In this document: positions 55,046 to 62,984 of the stretch, piece after piece
How positions within the stretch are numbered: position 1 is the first letter of the stretch
Layout: each line of letters starts with the position of its first letter
DNA from: Rhizobium sp. WYCCWR10014
GTDB taxonomy: Bacteria; Pseudomonadota; Alphaproteobacteria; Rhizobiales; Rhizobiaceae
NCBI RefSeq assembly: GCF_001657485.1
Contig: NZ_LXFU01000029.1
Location: 248,001-312,000 of the forward strand
Reading direction: 5' to 3'
Length of the DNA stretch: 64,000 bases
Notes under the pieces: model-generated
The model's input: the letters and a program-made list of their open reading frames with translations, nothing else
Databases searched by the model: none
Told to the model about the DNA's origin: nothing
Made by a program: the position numbers and the translations under genes

Positions 55046-55447
55046 ATGACAGATCAGCCGGATTTACGACACGGCGAAAGCCGTTCCGTCGACCATAGTT
55101 CCTCAGTCGTCGTCGATCTCAGGGAATACAAACAAAGCAAGGACCCGCTTCCGGTGACCTTCCACCGGCGCGAACTGGACGCCATCCTCTGGATCTACGG
55201 CCGGATGGTCGGCGATGGTGAATGGCGCGACTACGCCATCGATCACCTGAAGGACAGGGCGGTCTTTTCCGTTTTCAAGCGCTCCGGCGAAATGCCGCTC
55301 TTCCGCATCGAGAAAAACCCGAAGCTCGCCGCCAAGCAGGGCGCCTATTCCGTCATCAACACCAACGGTACGATCCTGAAGCGCGGTCACGAGCTGAACC
55401 AGGTGCTGAAGGTGTTCGACAAGGCCCTGAAGCTCGTCGACAAGTAA
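55046..55447 (+). CDS. DUF2794 domain protein
   Basis: Alphaproteobacterial protein of unknown function, 133 residues from ATG 55046. A GGAGG at 55028-55032 is better spaced for a GTG start at 55037, which would add MRL; either is possible. Family features are PVTFHRRELDAILWIYGRMV (about 33) and GDGEWRDYAIDHLKDRAVFS, then FKRSGEMPLFRIEKNPKLA and a C-terminal LNQVLKVFDKALKLVDK. No signal or membrane segment. Stand-alone gene. Confidence 0.92.
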   Translation: MTDQPDLRHGESRSVDHSSSVVVDLREYKQSKDPLPVTFHRRELDAILWIYGRMVGDGEWRDYAIDHLKDRAVFSVFKRSGEMPLFRIEKNPKLAAKQGAYSVINTNGTILKRGHELNQVLKVFDKALKLVDK

Positions 55448-55453
55448 GCCGGA

Positions 55454-56002
55454 TTACAGCGTGCCGGGATAGACGGACGGGTCCGGATCGGTGCTCGTAC
55501 CTTCACCGAGGACGCGCTGCATGAACATCGTATCCAGCCAGCGGCCGTGCTTGTAGCCGGTGCCCTTCATCAGGCCGACCTCCTCGAAGCCGGCCGTGCG
55601 ATGGAGCGCGATCGATGCGGGACTGGCGCCACCGATGACGGCCGCCATCTGACGAAAGCCGAGGGTGGTGCAGCGGATGATCAGTTCGGCGAGCAGCGCC
55701 TTGCCGATACCGCGGCCGCGGGCTTGCGGCGCCAGATAAATCGAATCCTCGACCAGCCAGCGATAGGCAGGACGCGTGCGGAAGGCCGAGGCATAGGCGT
55801 AGCCGAGCAAGGCCCCGTCCGTGCTGATGGCTGCGATATAGGGATATTGCTGGCCGACGATCGCCGAAAAACGCAGCGCCATCTCGGCCTCGGAGGGCGG
55901 GACGATCTCATAGCTCGCGACGCCGTTCAGGACCGATTCGCGATAGATATCGGCAATGGCGGGTATATCGGCATTCGAAGCATCGCGCAGGAGGAAGGGC
56001 AT
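55454..56002 (-). CDS. GNAT family N-acetyltransferase (phosphinothricin acetyltransferase-like)
   Basis: Acetyl-CoA-dependent N-acetyltransferase, 182 residues. Start MPFLLRDASNADIPAIADIY at 56002, after GGAGGAAGG-type purines are lacking but GAAATGCC fits. The acetyl-CoA motif is YLAPQARGRGIGKALLAELI (about 89-108; RGRGIG). Other PAT-like features are RESVLNGVASYEIVPPSEAE (about 19) and GYAYASAFRTRPAYRWLVED, with TAGFEEVGLMKGTGYKHGRW. These are strong marks of the PAT/BAR-type subfamily, but the natural substrate is unknown; methionine sulfoximine-type compounds are typical side substrates. Confidence 0.93.
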   Translation of the reverse strand: MPFLLRDASNADIPAIADIYRESVLNGVASYEIVPPSEAEMALRFSAIVGQQYPYIAAISTDGALLGYAYASAFRTRPAYRWLVEDSIYLAPQARGRGIGKALLAELIIRCTTLGFRQMAAVIGGASPASIALHRTAGFEEVGLMKGTGYKHGRWLDTMFMQRVLGEGTSTDPDPSVYPGTL

Positions 56003-56070
56003 TTCGGCGGCAGGTCCATCGGGAGGGCAAGGTCTTTCCAAAAACCATTCCGCGAAAGACCGCGCAACAA

Positions 56071-56094
56071 AAAAGGCGGCCGAAGCCGCCTTTT
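56071..56094. terminator. Bidirectional terminator downstream of the Bax-inhibitor-1 gene
   Basis: AAAAGGCGGC-CGAA-GCCGCCTTTT, perfect and palindromic, so it can act in either direction. It lies 20 bases after the ybhL-like stop and before the GNAT gene on the same strand. Confidence 0.9.
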
Positions 56095-56113
56095 CGATCT
56101 CAGTCGGTCCTGC

Positions 56114-56842
56114 TTATTTACGGTTGCCCATGAACTGCAGCAGGAACATGAAGAGGTTGATGAAGTCGAGATAGAGCGTCAGCGCACCCATGATCGCCTT
56201 GCGACCGGCCACGGCAACGTCATCGGCTTCCAGGTACAATTCCTTGATCCGCTGCGTATCGTAGGCGGTGAGGCCGGCGAAGATCAGAACGCCGATCACC
56301 GAGATCGCAAACTGCATGGCCGACGAGGCCAAGAAGATGTTGACGATCGAAGCGATGATCAGGCCGAAAAGACCCATGATCAGGAACGAGCCCATCGCCG
56401 ACAGGTCACGCTTCGTCGTATAGCCGTAAAGCGACAGCGCGCCGAAGGAGGCGGCGGTGACGAAGAAGGTCTGAACGACGCTCTGGCCGGTGTAGACCAG
56501 GAAGATCGACGACAGCGACAGGCCGACCAGTGCGGCATAGACCCAGAAGGTCGTCTGTGCGGCGGCCACGCTCATGCTATTGATGCGGAAGCTCAGGAAG
56601 AAGACGGCCGCAAGGGGCGCAAGGATGACGACCCAGCGCAAGGGCGACTGGAACAGGAGCACGCCGAACTGGGTAAGCTGGCCGTCCTGAACTGCGAAGT
56701 TGAATCCGAGATATGCGGCCACACCGGTGATCGCCAGACCCAGCGCCATCAGGTTGTAAACCTTGAGCATATAAGCGCGCAGGCCTTGATCAATCATCTC
56801 GCCGGTCTGAGCGCGGCTTTGATAGTTACGAAGATCAGCCAT
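56114..56842 (-). CDS. Bax inhibitor-1/YccA family membrane protein (YbhL-like)
   Basis: Seven-helix membrane protein, 242 residues, of the BI-1/LFG family, whose members act as pH-sensitive calcium leak channels or interact with proteases. The N-terminal cytoplasmic ADLRNYQSRAQTGEMIDQGL precedes helix 1 (MLKVYNLMALGLAITGVAAY, about 26). The family motif is AGLTAYDTQRIKELYLEADD (about 192). The Asp in AYDTQR is the likely sensor. The C-terminus MGALTLYLDFINLFMFLLQF is also diagnostic. A structured leader precedes it and a terminator follows. Confidence 0.94.
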   Translation of the reverse strand: MADLRNYQSRAQTGEMIDQGLRAYMLKVYNLMALGLAITGVAAYLGFNFAVQDGQLTQFGVLLFQSPLRWVVILAPLAAVFFLSFRINSMSVAAAQTTFWVYAALVGLSLSSIFLVYTGQSVVQTFFVTAASFGALSLYGYTTKRDLSAMGSFLIMGLFGLIIASIVNIFLASSAMQFAISVIGVLIFAGLTAYDTQRIKELYLEADDVAVAGRKAIMGALTLYLDFINLFMFLLQFMGNRK

Positions 56843-56844
56843 AG

Positions 56845-56930
56845 TTTCCTCTTACAAGCTCCGATGGAAATACGGTGTCGGGGTTTTCGACCCGGGCGCC
56901 GCTGCGGAGCTCCAGCATGCCTGCGGATAA
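56845..56930 (-). ncRNA. Structured 5' leader of the Bax-inhibitor-1 gene (candidate ybhL leader)
   Basis: An outer stem pairs AGCTCCG (minus strand, 56911-56905) with CGGAGCT (56863-56857). It closes a loop containing GGGTCGAAAACCCCGAC. The AGAGGA ribosome-binding site comes directly after it. Position and gene match the ybhL leader motif described for alphaproteobacteria (Rfam ybhL); family membership is from memory and needs a covariance search. Confidence 0.6.
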
Positions 56931-57022
56931 TATGAGGCTTTCGCGCATCGCAAACAAGAGGCTTGCAAAGGCTCGGTCGGTTAAATCGCCGTAAGGTGAA
57001 GGGTTTGGCAGCCGCTGCCCGG

Positions 57023-59566
57023 TCAAAGCTCGCGCAAAACGGGGGCCGCCTTTTGCCCAAGGATGCGCCAGGTGCCGATAAGGCCGATGCCGACCGTGAG
57101 GACGAGCGCGGTCACAAGCGTCAGTCCCGCCACGTCGGGCAGAAAGGTCGAGGGCAGACGCATGATGCGGGCGACGATGAACCAGGCGGCAACGCCGCCG
57201 GCGATCAGCGCGAAGATCGCAGTCGCGAGGCCTAGGATCAGATATTCGTAGCTGAAGGCGCGGATCAGCATGGCGCGGGTGGCGCCGAGCGTCTTCAGCA
57301 CCACCGCGTCGTGGGTGCGTGCCCGGTTTCCGGCGGCAAGCGCGCCGGCAAGGACGAGGATCGAAGCGAAAAGGGCGACGGAGGCCGCAGCGCGGATCGC
57401 GGTTGCAAGCTGCCCGACCAACTGGTTGACGATATCGATCGCGTCCTTGACGCGCACACTGGTGATCGTCGGATAGGTGTTGGTGACGGATTTCAGGATC
57501 GCCGCATCTTCGGCCGGTGTCGAAGAGGGATCGGTCAGCGTCGCCAGCCACGCATGCGGGGCGCCGCGGAAAGTATTCGGCGAGAAGACCATGACGAAAT
57601 TGATCGACAGCGATTCCCACTGGACGCGGCGCAGATTTGCGATCTTCGCCGTGATATTGCGGCCGAGCACGTTGACGGTGACCTTATCGCCGAGCTTGAG
57701 GCCGAGCTCATGCGCCTCTTCCGAGGAGAAGGAGACGAGTGGCTCGCCGCTGTAATCCTTGTCCCACCATTTGCCTTCGGTGAGGGCGGCGTTCTCCGGC
57801 AGGGTTTCGGCATAGGTGATGCCGCGATCGCCGTTCAGCACCCAGCGGCCGGCGGCCGGCACGTTCATCTTGGTGACGTCCTCGCCGTTGAAGGCGATGA
57901 TCCGGCCGCGCAGCATCGGCACTTCGACAAGCTTGCCCTGGGGCGCTTGCGCCTGGACGAGATCGCGGAAGGCGCCGACCTCGGCGCTCTGGATATCGAC
58001 GAAGAAGAAGTTCGGCGCACCCTCGTTCATCCGGCCGGTCAGCTGCTGGCGCAGGTTTCCGTCGATCAGGGTGAGCGTCACCAGCAATGCCAGGCCAAGG
58101 CCGAGCGAGAGCACGACCGAGGGGGTCAGCGCGCCGGGGCGGTGGATGTTGCCGATCGCAAGCCGCAGTGCCGGCGAATTGACGCGCGGGCTGCGGCGCG
58201 CGAGCCAGGCGATCAGCGCGGCGACCAGACGCAGGACGACGAAGGCAAAGACGATCGCGCCGACGAAGACGACGGCGATGAAGCGGTCATAGGCGGTGAG
58301 GATGGCAAGCCCGGCAAGGGCGGCCATGAACAGGGCGGCAAGCAGGATGTAGGGCCAGGAGGGCAGGTGGCGAGCCTCGAAGCCCTGCTCGCGGAAGAGG
58401 GCGGTCGCCGGCACTTCGCGGGCGTGGCCGAGCGGCAGGATGGCGAAGGCGAGCGTCGTCAGGATGCCGAAGAGCGTGGCGAGCAGCAGGGCGCCGGGGT
58501 AGAGGGTCGGCGTCGTCGAGACCGGCAGGAATTGCGCCAGGAATTGCGCGGCAAGCATCGGCGACAGGGCGCCGATGACGAGGCCGATCAGGATGCCGCC
58601 GAGAGCGATGATGGCGATCTGGAAGAGATAGATCAGAACGACGACCTGCGCCGGTGCACCGAGACATTTGAAGGTGGCGATGGTGGTGCGCTTGGAATCG
58701 AGGAAGGCGCGCACGGCATTGGCGACACCGACGCCGCCGACGATCAGCGCGGTGAGGCCGACCAGGGTCAGGAACTGCGAGAAGCGTGTGATGTTTTCGG
58801 TGAGCGAGGGCGCGGCGCGGTCGCTGGTGCGGATCGCCCAGCCGGCGGAGGGGAACTCCTTCGAGGCGCGCGCCTGGATGCCCGACATCGCGCCCTTGTC
58901 TTCCAGCCGGATCTTGTAGGCATGTTCGACCAGGCTTCCCGTCTGGATCAGCCCGGAGGCTTGGAGCGCCTGGCGGCTGACGAGCAGACGCGGCGCAAAG
59001 CCAAAACCTTCCGACAGTGCGTCCGGCTCGGTTTTCACCGTGCCGGTGATGCTGAGCTTGACGTTGCCGAGCAGCAATTCGTCGCCGACCGCAAGCCCGA
59101 GCCGATCGAGAAGCAGGGGCGCTGCGACCGCACCATAGGTGCCGCCTTGGCCCGAAAGCAGCGCTGCAAGCGGATAGTCCGGCTCGGCCACGAACTTGCC
59201 GTAGAGCGGGTAGGCGTTATCGACAGCCTTGACCTCGACCAGCGCCTGATCGGAACCGTCGGGCTTGCGGGCCATCGAGCGCAGGCCTGTCGACACCGAA
59301 ACGGTGCCGAGGCCTTCGAGGAAACCGATTTCCTGAGGCGTGGCTTCGCGGTTGTTGAGTTCGAAGCGGACGTCGCCGGCCAACAGCTCCTGCCCCTGCG
59401 AGGCGATCGTGTCGGTGATCGACTGCGAAACGGAATTGACGGCGGCGATCGCGCCGGTGCCGAGTGCGATGCAGGCAAGGAAGATGTAGAAGCCGCGGAT
59501 GCCGCCGCGCAGCTCGCGCAGTGCCAGGCGAAAAGCGAGCGAGACGCGTGGCGTGATGATCCTCAT
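57023..59566 (-). CDS. ABC transporter permease, FtsX/YbbP-like (DUF214)
   Basis: Large membrane protein, 847 residues, of the MacB/LolE/FtsX permease type, corresponding to E. coli YbbP. The N-terminal helix IRGFYIFLACIALGTGAIAA (about 22-41) is followed by a periplasmic domain, four helices from about 260 (LTLVGLTALIVGGVGVANAV) to 430, a second periplasmic domain and a final three helices from about 730 to the end. The duplicated layout is usual for this group. It overlaps the LolD-like ATPase gene by four bases. The pair lies divergent to the TesA-like esterase gene, the same arrangement as tesA-ybbA-ybbP in E. coli. Substrate unknown. Confidence 0.93.
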   Translation of the reverse strand: MRIITPRVSLAFRLALRELRGGIRGFYIFLACIALGTGAIAAVNSVSQSITDTIASQGQELLAGDVRFELNNREATPQEIGFLEGLGTVSVSTGLRSMARKPDGSDQALVEVKAVDNAYPLYGKFVAEPDYPLAALLSGQGGTYGAVAAPLLLDRLGLAVGDELLLGNVKLSITGTVKTEPDALSEGFGFAPRLLVSRQALQASGLIQTGSLVEHAYKIRLEDKGAMSGIQARASKEFPSAGWAIRTSDRAAPSLTENITRFSQFLTLVGLTALIVGGVGVANAVRAFLDSKRTTIATFKCLGAPAQVVVLIYLFQIAIIALGGILIGLVIGALSPMLAAQFLAQFLPVSTTPTLYPGALLLATLFGILTTLAFAILPLGHAREVPATALFREQGFEARHLPSWPYILLAALFMAALAGLAILTAYDRFIAVVFVGAIVFAFVVLRLVAALIAWLARRSPRVNSPALRLAIGNIHRPGALTPSVVLSLGLGLALLVTLTLIDGNLRQQLTGRMNEGAPNFFFVDIQSAEVGAFRDLVQAQAPQGKLVEVPMLRGRIIAFNGEDVTKMNVPAAGRWVLNGDRGITYAETLPENAALTEGKWWDKDYSGEPLVSFSSEEAHELGLKLGDKVTVNVLGRNITAKIANLRRVQWESLSINFVMVFSPNTFRGAPHAWLATLTDPSSTPAEDAAILKSVTNTYPTITSVRVKDAIDIVNQLVGQLATAIRAAASVALFASILVLAGALAAGNRARTHDAVVLKTLGATRAMLIRAFSYEYLILGLATAIFALIAGGVAAWFIVARIMRLPSTFLPDVAGLTLVTALVLTVGIGLIGTWRILGQKAAPVLREL

Positions 59567-60270
59567 GCGATCGCCGCTTCACTGCGGCGGGCGGCGCTGT
59601 CGCCTTCGATCCGGCCGGAGCGGACGCGAATCTGGCGCGAGCATCGGTTTGCAAGCGAGACGTCATGGGTGACGAGAAGCAGGGTCGTGCCACGTTCGGC
59701 CTGCTTGGAGAACAGAAGGTCGGCGATCTGGCGGCCGGTCTCGGTATCGAGATTGCCGGTCGGCTCGTCGGCGATGAGCAGGGCCGGCGACGGGGCGAGC
59801 GCCCTGGCGATCGCCACGCGCTGCTGTTCACCGCCGGAAAGCTGACCGGGATAGTGGTTCAGCCGTTCACCGAGGCCGACCGATTTCAGCTCGCGATGGG
59901 CGATCTCGAAGGCGTTGCCGACATTGGCGAGCTCGAGCGGCACTGCGACGTTTTCCAGCGCCGTCATGTTGGCGATCAGGTGGAAGGACTGGAAGACGAT
60001 GCCGATGTTGCGGCCGCGGAAATCGGCGACCTGGTCCTCGCTGAGGCTATGGAGCGGCGTGTCATTGATGTTGATCTCGCCGCTGTCGAGTTTCTCCAGT
60101 CCGGCAAGCACCATCAGCAGGGTCGATTTGCCGGAACCGGAAGGGCCGACGATGCCGACGGATTCGCCGGCAGCGATATCGAGATCTATACCCTTCAGCA
60201 CGTGGACGGAAGCGGCTGCGCTGCCAAGAGTCAGATCGGCGCCCTTCAACTCGATAATGGTTTTTGCCAA
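59563..60270 (-). CDS. ABC transporter ATP-binding protein, LolD/YbbA-like
   Basis: ATPase partner of the FtsX-type permease, about 235 residues. I place the start at TTG 60270 (LAKTIIELKGADLTLG), because the only upstream ATG (60369) would run across the divergent tesA-like promoter and start. Walker A is GPSGSGKSTLLMVLAGLE (about 43), Q-loop GIVFQSFHLI (about 92), signature LSGGEQQRVAIARAL (about 146), Walker B LLIADEPTGNLD (about 166) and the H-loop LLLVTHDVSLA. This layout matches the LolD/MacB-type subfamily. Translation start with TTG is inferred. Confidence 0.9.
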   Translation of the reverse strand: MAKTIIELKGADLTLGSAAASVHVLKGIDLDIAAGESVGIVGPSGSGKSTLLMVLAGLEKLDSGEININDTPLHSLSEDQVADFRGRNIGIVFQSFHLIANMTALENVAVPLELANVGNAFEIAHRELKSVGLGERLNHYPGQLSGGEQQRVAIARALAPSPALLIADEPTGNLDTETGRQIADLLFSKQAERGTTLLLVTHDVSLANRCSRQIRVRSGRIEGDSAARRSEAAIA

Positions 60271-60342
60271 CAGAAATCGCCCTATATAAGTCCGTAATCG
60301 AAAGGCCGCATAACGGCACCTCGCCAATCTAGGGAAACCAGG

Positions 60343-60987
60343 ATGAGATTTAAAGTTGCCGCCCTTCAATTCACCGTCATCGCCGTCTCGCTGATCCTTG
60401 CCACTGCGGCCAATGCCCGGACGATCAATCTCGTCGGTTTTGGGGACAGTTTGATGGCGGGCTATCAGCTACCGCCCGGCGACGGCTTTCCGGAAAAGCT
60501 GCAGGCGGCCCTGAAAGCGAAGGGCCTCGACGTCACTATTGCCAATGCCGGGGTCTCCGGCGACACGACGACAGGGGGCCTTGCACGCATCGACTGGTCG
60601 GTACCCGACGGCACCGATGGCGTCATTCTCGAGCTTGGCGCCAATGATGCGTTGCGCGGAATCCCGCCGGAGGAGAGCGCCAAGAATCTCGATCAGATGA
60701 TTATCCGGCTAAAGGAGCGTGGGATTGCCGTGCTGCTCGCCGGTATCATAGCGCCGCCGAACATGGGAGCGGATTATGCCGCACGATTCAACCCGATCTA
60801 CCAGAAGCTCTCGGAAAAACATGGGCTTCCACTCTATGCCTTCTTCCTCGACGGCGTCGCGCTGGAGGCTGGATTGAAGCTCGAAGACGGCATGCATCCA
60901 AATGCGAGAGGTGTCGACGTCATGGTCGAAAAGATGGAGCCGGCTGTCACAAATTTCGTCGAAACGATTTCTTCTGTGAAGAAATAG
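60343..60987 (+). CDS. SGNH-type arylesterase/lysophospholipase (TesA-like)
   Basis: Secreted esterase, 214 residues, of the TesA/SGNH hydrolase family. Signal MRFKVAALQFTVIAVSLILA with cleavage near ANA-RT. Block I is FGDSLMAGYQLPPGDGFPEK (nucleophile Ser about 34); the Gly block is NAGVSGDTTTGGL (about 67-79); the Asn block is ELGANDALRGIPPE (about 92), and the catalytic Asp/His pair is DGMHPNARG (about 185). All SGNH blocks are intact. The E. coli TesA acts on acyl-CoA, peptide esters and lysophospholipids. Divergent from an ATPase-permease pair, as in E. coli. Confidence 0.93.
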   Translation: MRFKVAALQFTVIAVSLILATAANARTINLVGFGDSLMAGYQLPPGDGFPEKLQAALKAKGLDVTIANAGVSGDTTTGGLARIDWSVPDGTDGVILELGANDALRGIPPEESAKNLDQMIIRLKERGIAVLLAGIIAPPNMGADYAARFNPIYQKLSEKHGLPLYAFFLDGVALEAGLKLEDGMHPNARGVDVMVEKMEPAVTNFVETISSVKK

Positions 60988-61055
60988 GGGCTTGCGCGGT
61001 TGTTGATTGCATGATTCCGTGTGAGCACCTGCAAAAGATTCGGGGAGTGCTCGTG

Positions 61056-61649
61056 ATGCCGAGACTGTTTACCGCCCTCGAAATTCCGCGCAATGCGGCG
61101 ATGAGTCTTTCATTGCTGCGCGGTGGCCTCCCCGGAGCACGATGGATCGATGTGGAGAATTACCACATCACCCTGCGCTTCATCGGTGATGTCGACGGCC
61201 GTACGGCCGATGAAATCGTTGAACGCCTCGACCGGATCGACCGGCCGGAATTCCAGTTCCGCCTGGAAGGCATCGGTTCCTTCGGTTCGAAGAAACCGCA
61301 TTCGGTCTGGGCCGGCGTCTCGCAATCGCCTGAAATGTATGCCCTGCAGGGCGAGATCGAGCGGATCTGCCAGCGCATCGGCCTGCCGCCGGATCCCCGC
61401 AAATTCATGCCGCATGTGACGCTGGCGCGGCTCAAATCCTCGCGGCTCGACGATGTCGTGCAATATCTGGCGGGGCGCGGCAATTTCCACACCGCAACCT
61501 TCACCGCACCGCGCTTCGTGCTGCTTTCGTCACGCGAATCGGTCGGTGGCGGGCCTTACCTCACTGAGGAAGTATTCCCGCTGCACGAGGCACGCTCGAC
61601 GCCCAGCGTTTCGAGCAGGCTGCTGCAACCGGTCAAGAGCCTGGTATAA
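61056..61649 (+). CDS. thpR: RNA 2',3'-cyclic phosphodiesterase (LigT/ThpR)
   Basis: 2H phosphoesterase, 197 residues, start MPRLFTALEIPRNAAMSLSL at 61056. The two catalytic H-x-T motifs are YHITLRFIG (about 36) and PHVTLARLK (about 121). Other matches are RWIDVENYHITLRFIGDVDG and WAGVSQSPEMYALQGEIERI. It would hydrolyse 2',3'-cyclic ends of tRNA halves or similar RNA. The last 94 bp of the gene overlap the 3' end of the convergent phosphatase gene, an unusual feature reported in findings. Confidence 0.93.
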   Translation: MPRLFTALEIPRNAAMSLSLLRGGLPGARWIDVENYHITLRFIGDVDGRTADEIVERLDRIDRPEFQFRLEGIGSFGSKKPHSVWAGVSQSPEMYALQGEIERICQRIGLPPDPRKFMPHVTLARLKSSRLDDVVQYLAGRGNFHTATFTAPRFVLLSSRESVGGGPYLTEEVFPLHEARSTPSVSSRLLQPVKSLV

Positions 61650-62056
61650 ACCAGCTCGAAACCATCAGGGCCGCCATAATAGGGATCGGGGATATCCTCT
61701 CCCGTTCCCAGCGCGATATCACCGAAAAGGTGGATATTCGCCCCATGCGGCGCGCTCTTATCCAGCGCCGCCAGGTTGTCGCGGTCCATGGCGACGATCA
61801 GATCGAAATCCCTGAAATCCCTTGGCCGGATGCGCCGGGCGCGCTGTCCCGATATGTCGATGCCGTGGCTTTTCGCGGTGGCGATCGAACGCCGGTCGGG
61901 CGGCTCGCCTTCATGCCAGCCGCCGGTGCCGGCGGAATCGACCGTAAAACCGGCGGTCAAGCCTGCCTCGGCGACGAGATGGGCAAAAATCCCCTCGGCG
62001 AGCGGAGAACGGCATATATTGCCCATGCAAACGAAGAGGATGCTGATGCGTTTCAT
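61556..62056 (-). CDS. Low-molecular-weight protein-tyrosine phosphatase
   Basis: Cysteine-based phosphatase, 166 residues from [20 protein letters not shown] at 62056. The P-loop [13 protein letters not shown] supplies the nucleophile Cys (residue 10) and Arg (16). The general acid is Asp in [18 protein letters not shown] (about 125). It lacks a membrane anchor. Rhizobial and other bacterial homologues act on bacterial tyrosine kinases of polysaccharide export or on other phosphoproteins; no kinase gene is present here. Its 3' end overlaps thpR by 94 bp in antisense. Confidence 0.93.
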   Translation of the reverse strand: MKRISILFVCMGNICRSPLAEGIFAHLVAEAGLTAGFTVDSAGTGGWHEGEPPDRRSIATAKSHGIDISGQRARRIRPRDFRDFDLIVAMDRDNLAALDKSAPHGANIHLFGDIALGTGEDIPDPYYGGPDGFELVYTRLLTGCSSLLETLGVERASCSGNTSSVR

Positions 62057-62090
62057 CGGTAACCTGTCTGACAGAGAAGAGGACCATGGC

Positions 62091-62396
62091 ATGAAAATGG
62101 AAAGACTGGAACGGACGGCAGCCGAGGCGCAACTGGCCGAGCTTTCGGGCTGGGTGCTCAATGATGCGGGTTCGTCGATATCGAAGACGTTCAAGTTCGC
62201 AAATTTCGTCGAGGCTTTCGGCTTCATGACGCAGGCAGCGCTCGCGGCCGAGAAGCTCAACCACCATCCCGAATGGTTCAACGTCTATTCCAGGGTGGAT
62301 GTGACGCTGAACACGCATGATGCCGGCGGGCTGACGGAGCTCGATTTCAAGCTCGCCAAAGCCATGGAGAAGGCGGCGGCGCGCGGTGTTGTTTGA
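62091..62396 (+). CDS. 4a-hydroxytetrahydrobiopterin dehydratase
   Basis: Pterin-4a-carbinolamine dehydratase (PCD/PhhB), 101 residues from [20 protein letters not shown] at 62091. The conserved motif [20 protein letters not shown] (about 56-75) holds the catalytic HHPEW and the V-x-V-x-L strand. The last part [13 protein letters not shown] is typical. It regenerates tetrahydrobiopterin for phenylalanine hydroxylase, or acts in molybdopterin handling in some bacteria. The tandem 14 bp repeat starts at its stop codon. Divergent from the phosphatase, 34 bp apart. Confidence 0.93.
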   Translation: MKMERLERTAAEAQLAELSGWVLNDAGSSISKTFKFANFVEAFGFMTQAALAAEKLNHHPEWFNVYSRVDVTLNTHDAGGLTELDFKLAKAMEKAAARGVV

Positions 62397-62457
62397 AAGG
62401 AGCCGATTGAAAGGAGCCGATTGAAAGGGGCCGATTGAAAGGCGCCGATTGAAAGGC
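62394..62457 (+). repeat. Tandem repeat of a 14 bp unit with Shine-Dalgarno-like core
   Basis: Units TGAAAGGAGCCGAT at 62394, 62408, 62422 (GGGG variant) and 62436 (GGCG variant), with a fifth partial at 62450. The first unit starts with the stop codon of the PCD gene. Each of the first two contains AAAGGAG, a strong ribosome-binding sequence, about 45 bases upstream of the next gene. Confidence 0.9.
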
Positions 62458-62502
62458 TGGGCGCCGTCACCATATGTTCGCATGGACAAAAGGGATGCAG
62501 GG

Positions 62503-62895
62503 ATGGACGAGGTCAAATTCGGGGAAATCCTCTTGCCGGGCGACGAGGACACCCAGAGCCGGCGGGAGAAAACCGTAAGGCAGAAATTCTGGCCGACGTT
62601 TCGGCGGGCGGTGCGGCAGATCCCGTTCTCGCGCGATGTGGTCGCCGGTTTCTATTGCGCGCTCGATCCGAAGACGCCGACGAAGGTGCGCGGCGTGCTG
62701 CTTGCGGCACTCGCCTATTTTGTCATGCCGATCGACATGATCCCGGATATTTTCGCGGTCATCGGCTTTTCCGACGACATCGCCGTGCTTTCGGCCGCCT
62801 TTGCGATGGTGCGCGGCCACATCCGGCCGGGTCACTACGAAGCGGCCGACCGCGTTCTCGCCGATCGGCCGGAAGAAGCAATGAAGACGATTTAA
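62503..62895 (+). CDS. YkvA family (DUF1232) protein
   Basis: A 130-residue protein from MDEVKFGEILLPGDEDTQSR at 62503, with AAAGGGATGCAGGG upstream; ATGs at 62449 and 62482 would extend it. The DUF1232 core is YCALDPKTPTKVRGVLLAAL followed by AYFVMPIDMIPDIFAVIGFS (about 72-91), the MPIDLIPD-type motif of YkvA proteins, which probably bury two short hydrophobic segments in the membrane. Function unknown. The repeat array at 62394 lies just upstream. Convergent with the ECF sigma factor gene. Confidence 0.9.
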   Translation: MDEVKFGEILLPGDEDTQSRREKTVRQKFWPTFRRAVRQIPFSRDVVAGFYCALDPKTPTKVRGVLLAALAYFVMPIDMIPDIFAVIGFSDDIAVLSAAFAMVRGHIRPGHYEAADRVLADRPEEAMKTI

Positions 62896-62984
62896 CGCGT
62901 GTCGAATCGAGCGGGGATGTGACACGCTTGGTTCATGTGTGTCGTCATCTCAAAACCGCTGCGCCCTCTTGGGCGAACATTGCG

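Noticed and set aside
57311..59845. Long plus-strand open frame (844 codons) opposite the FtsX-type permease
   Set aside because: Composition is Arg/Gly/Asp-rich without any family motif; it mirrors the real gene on the other strand.
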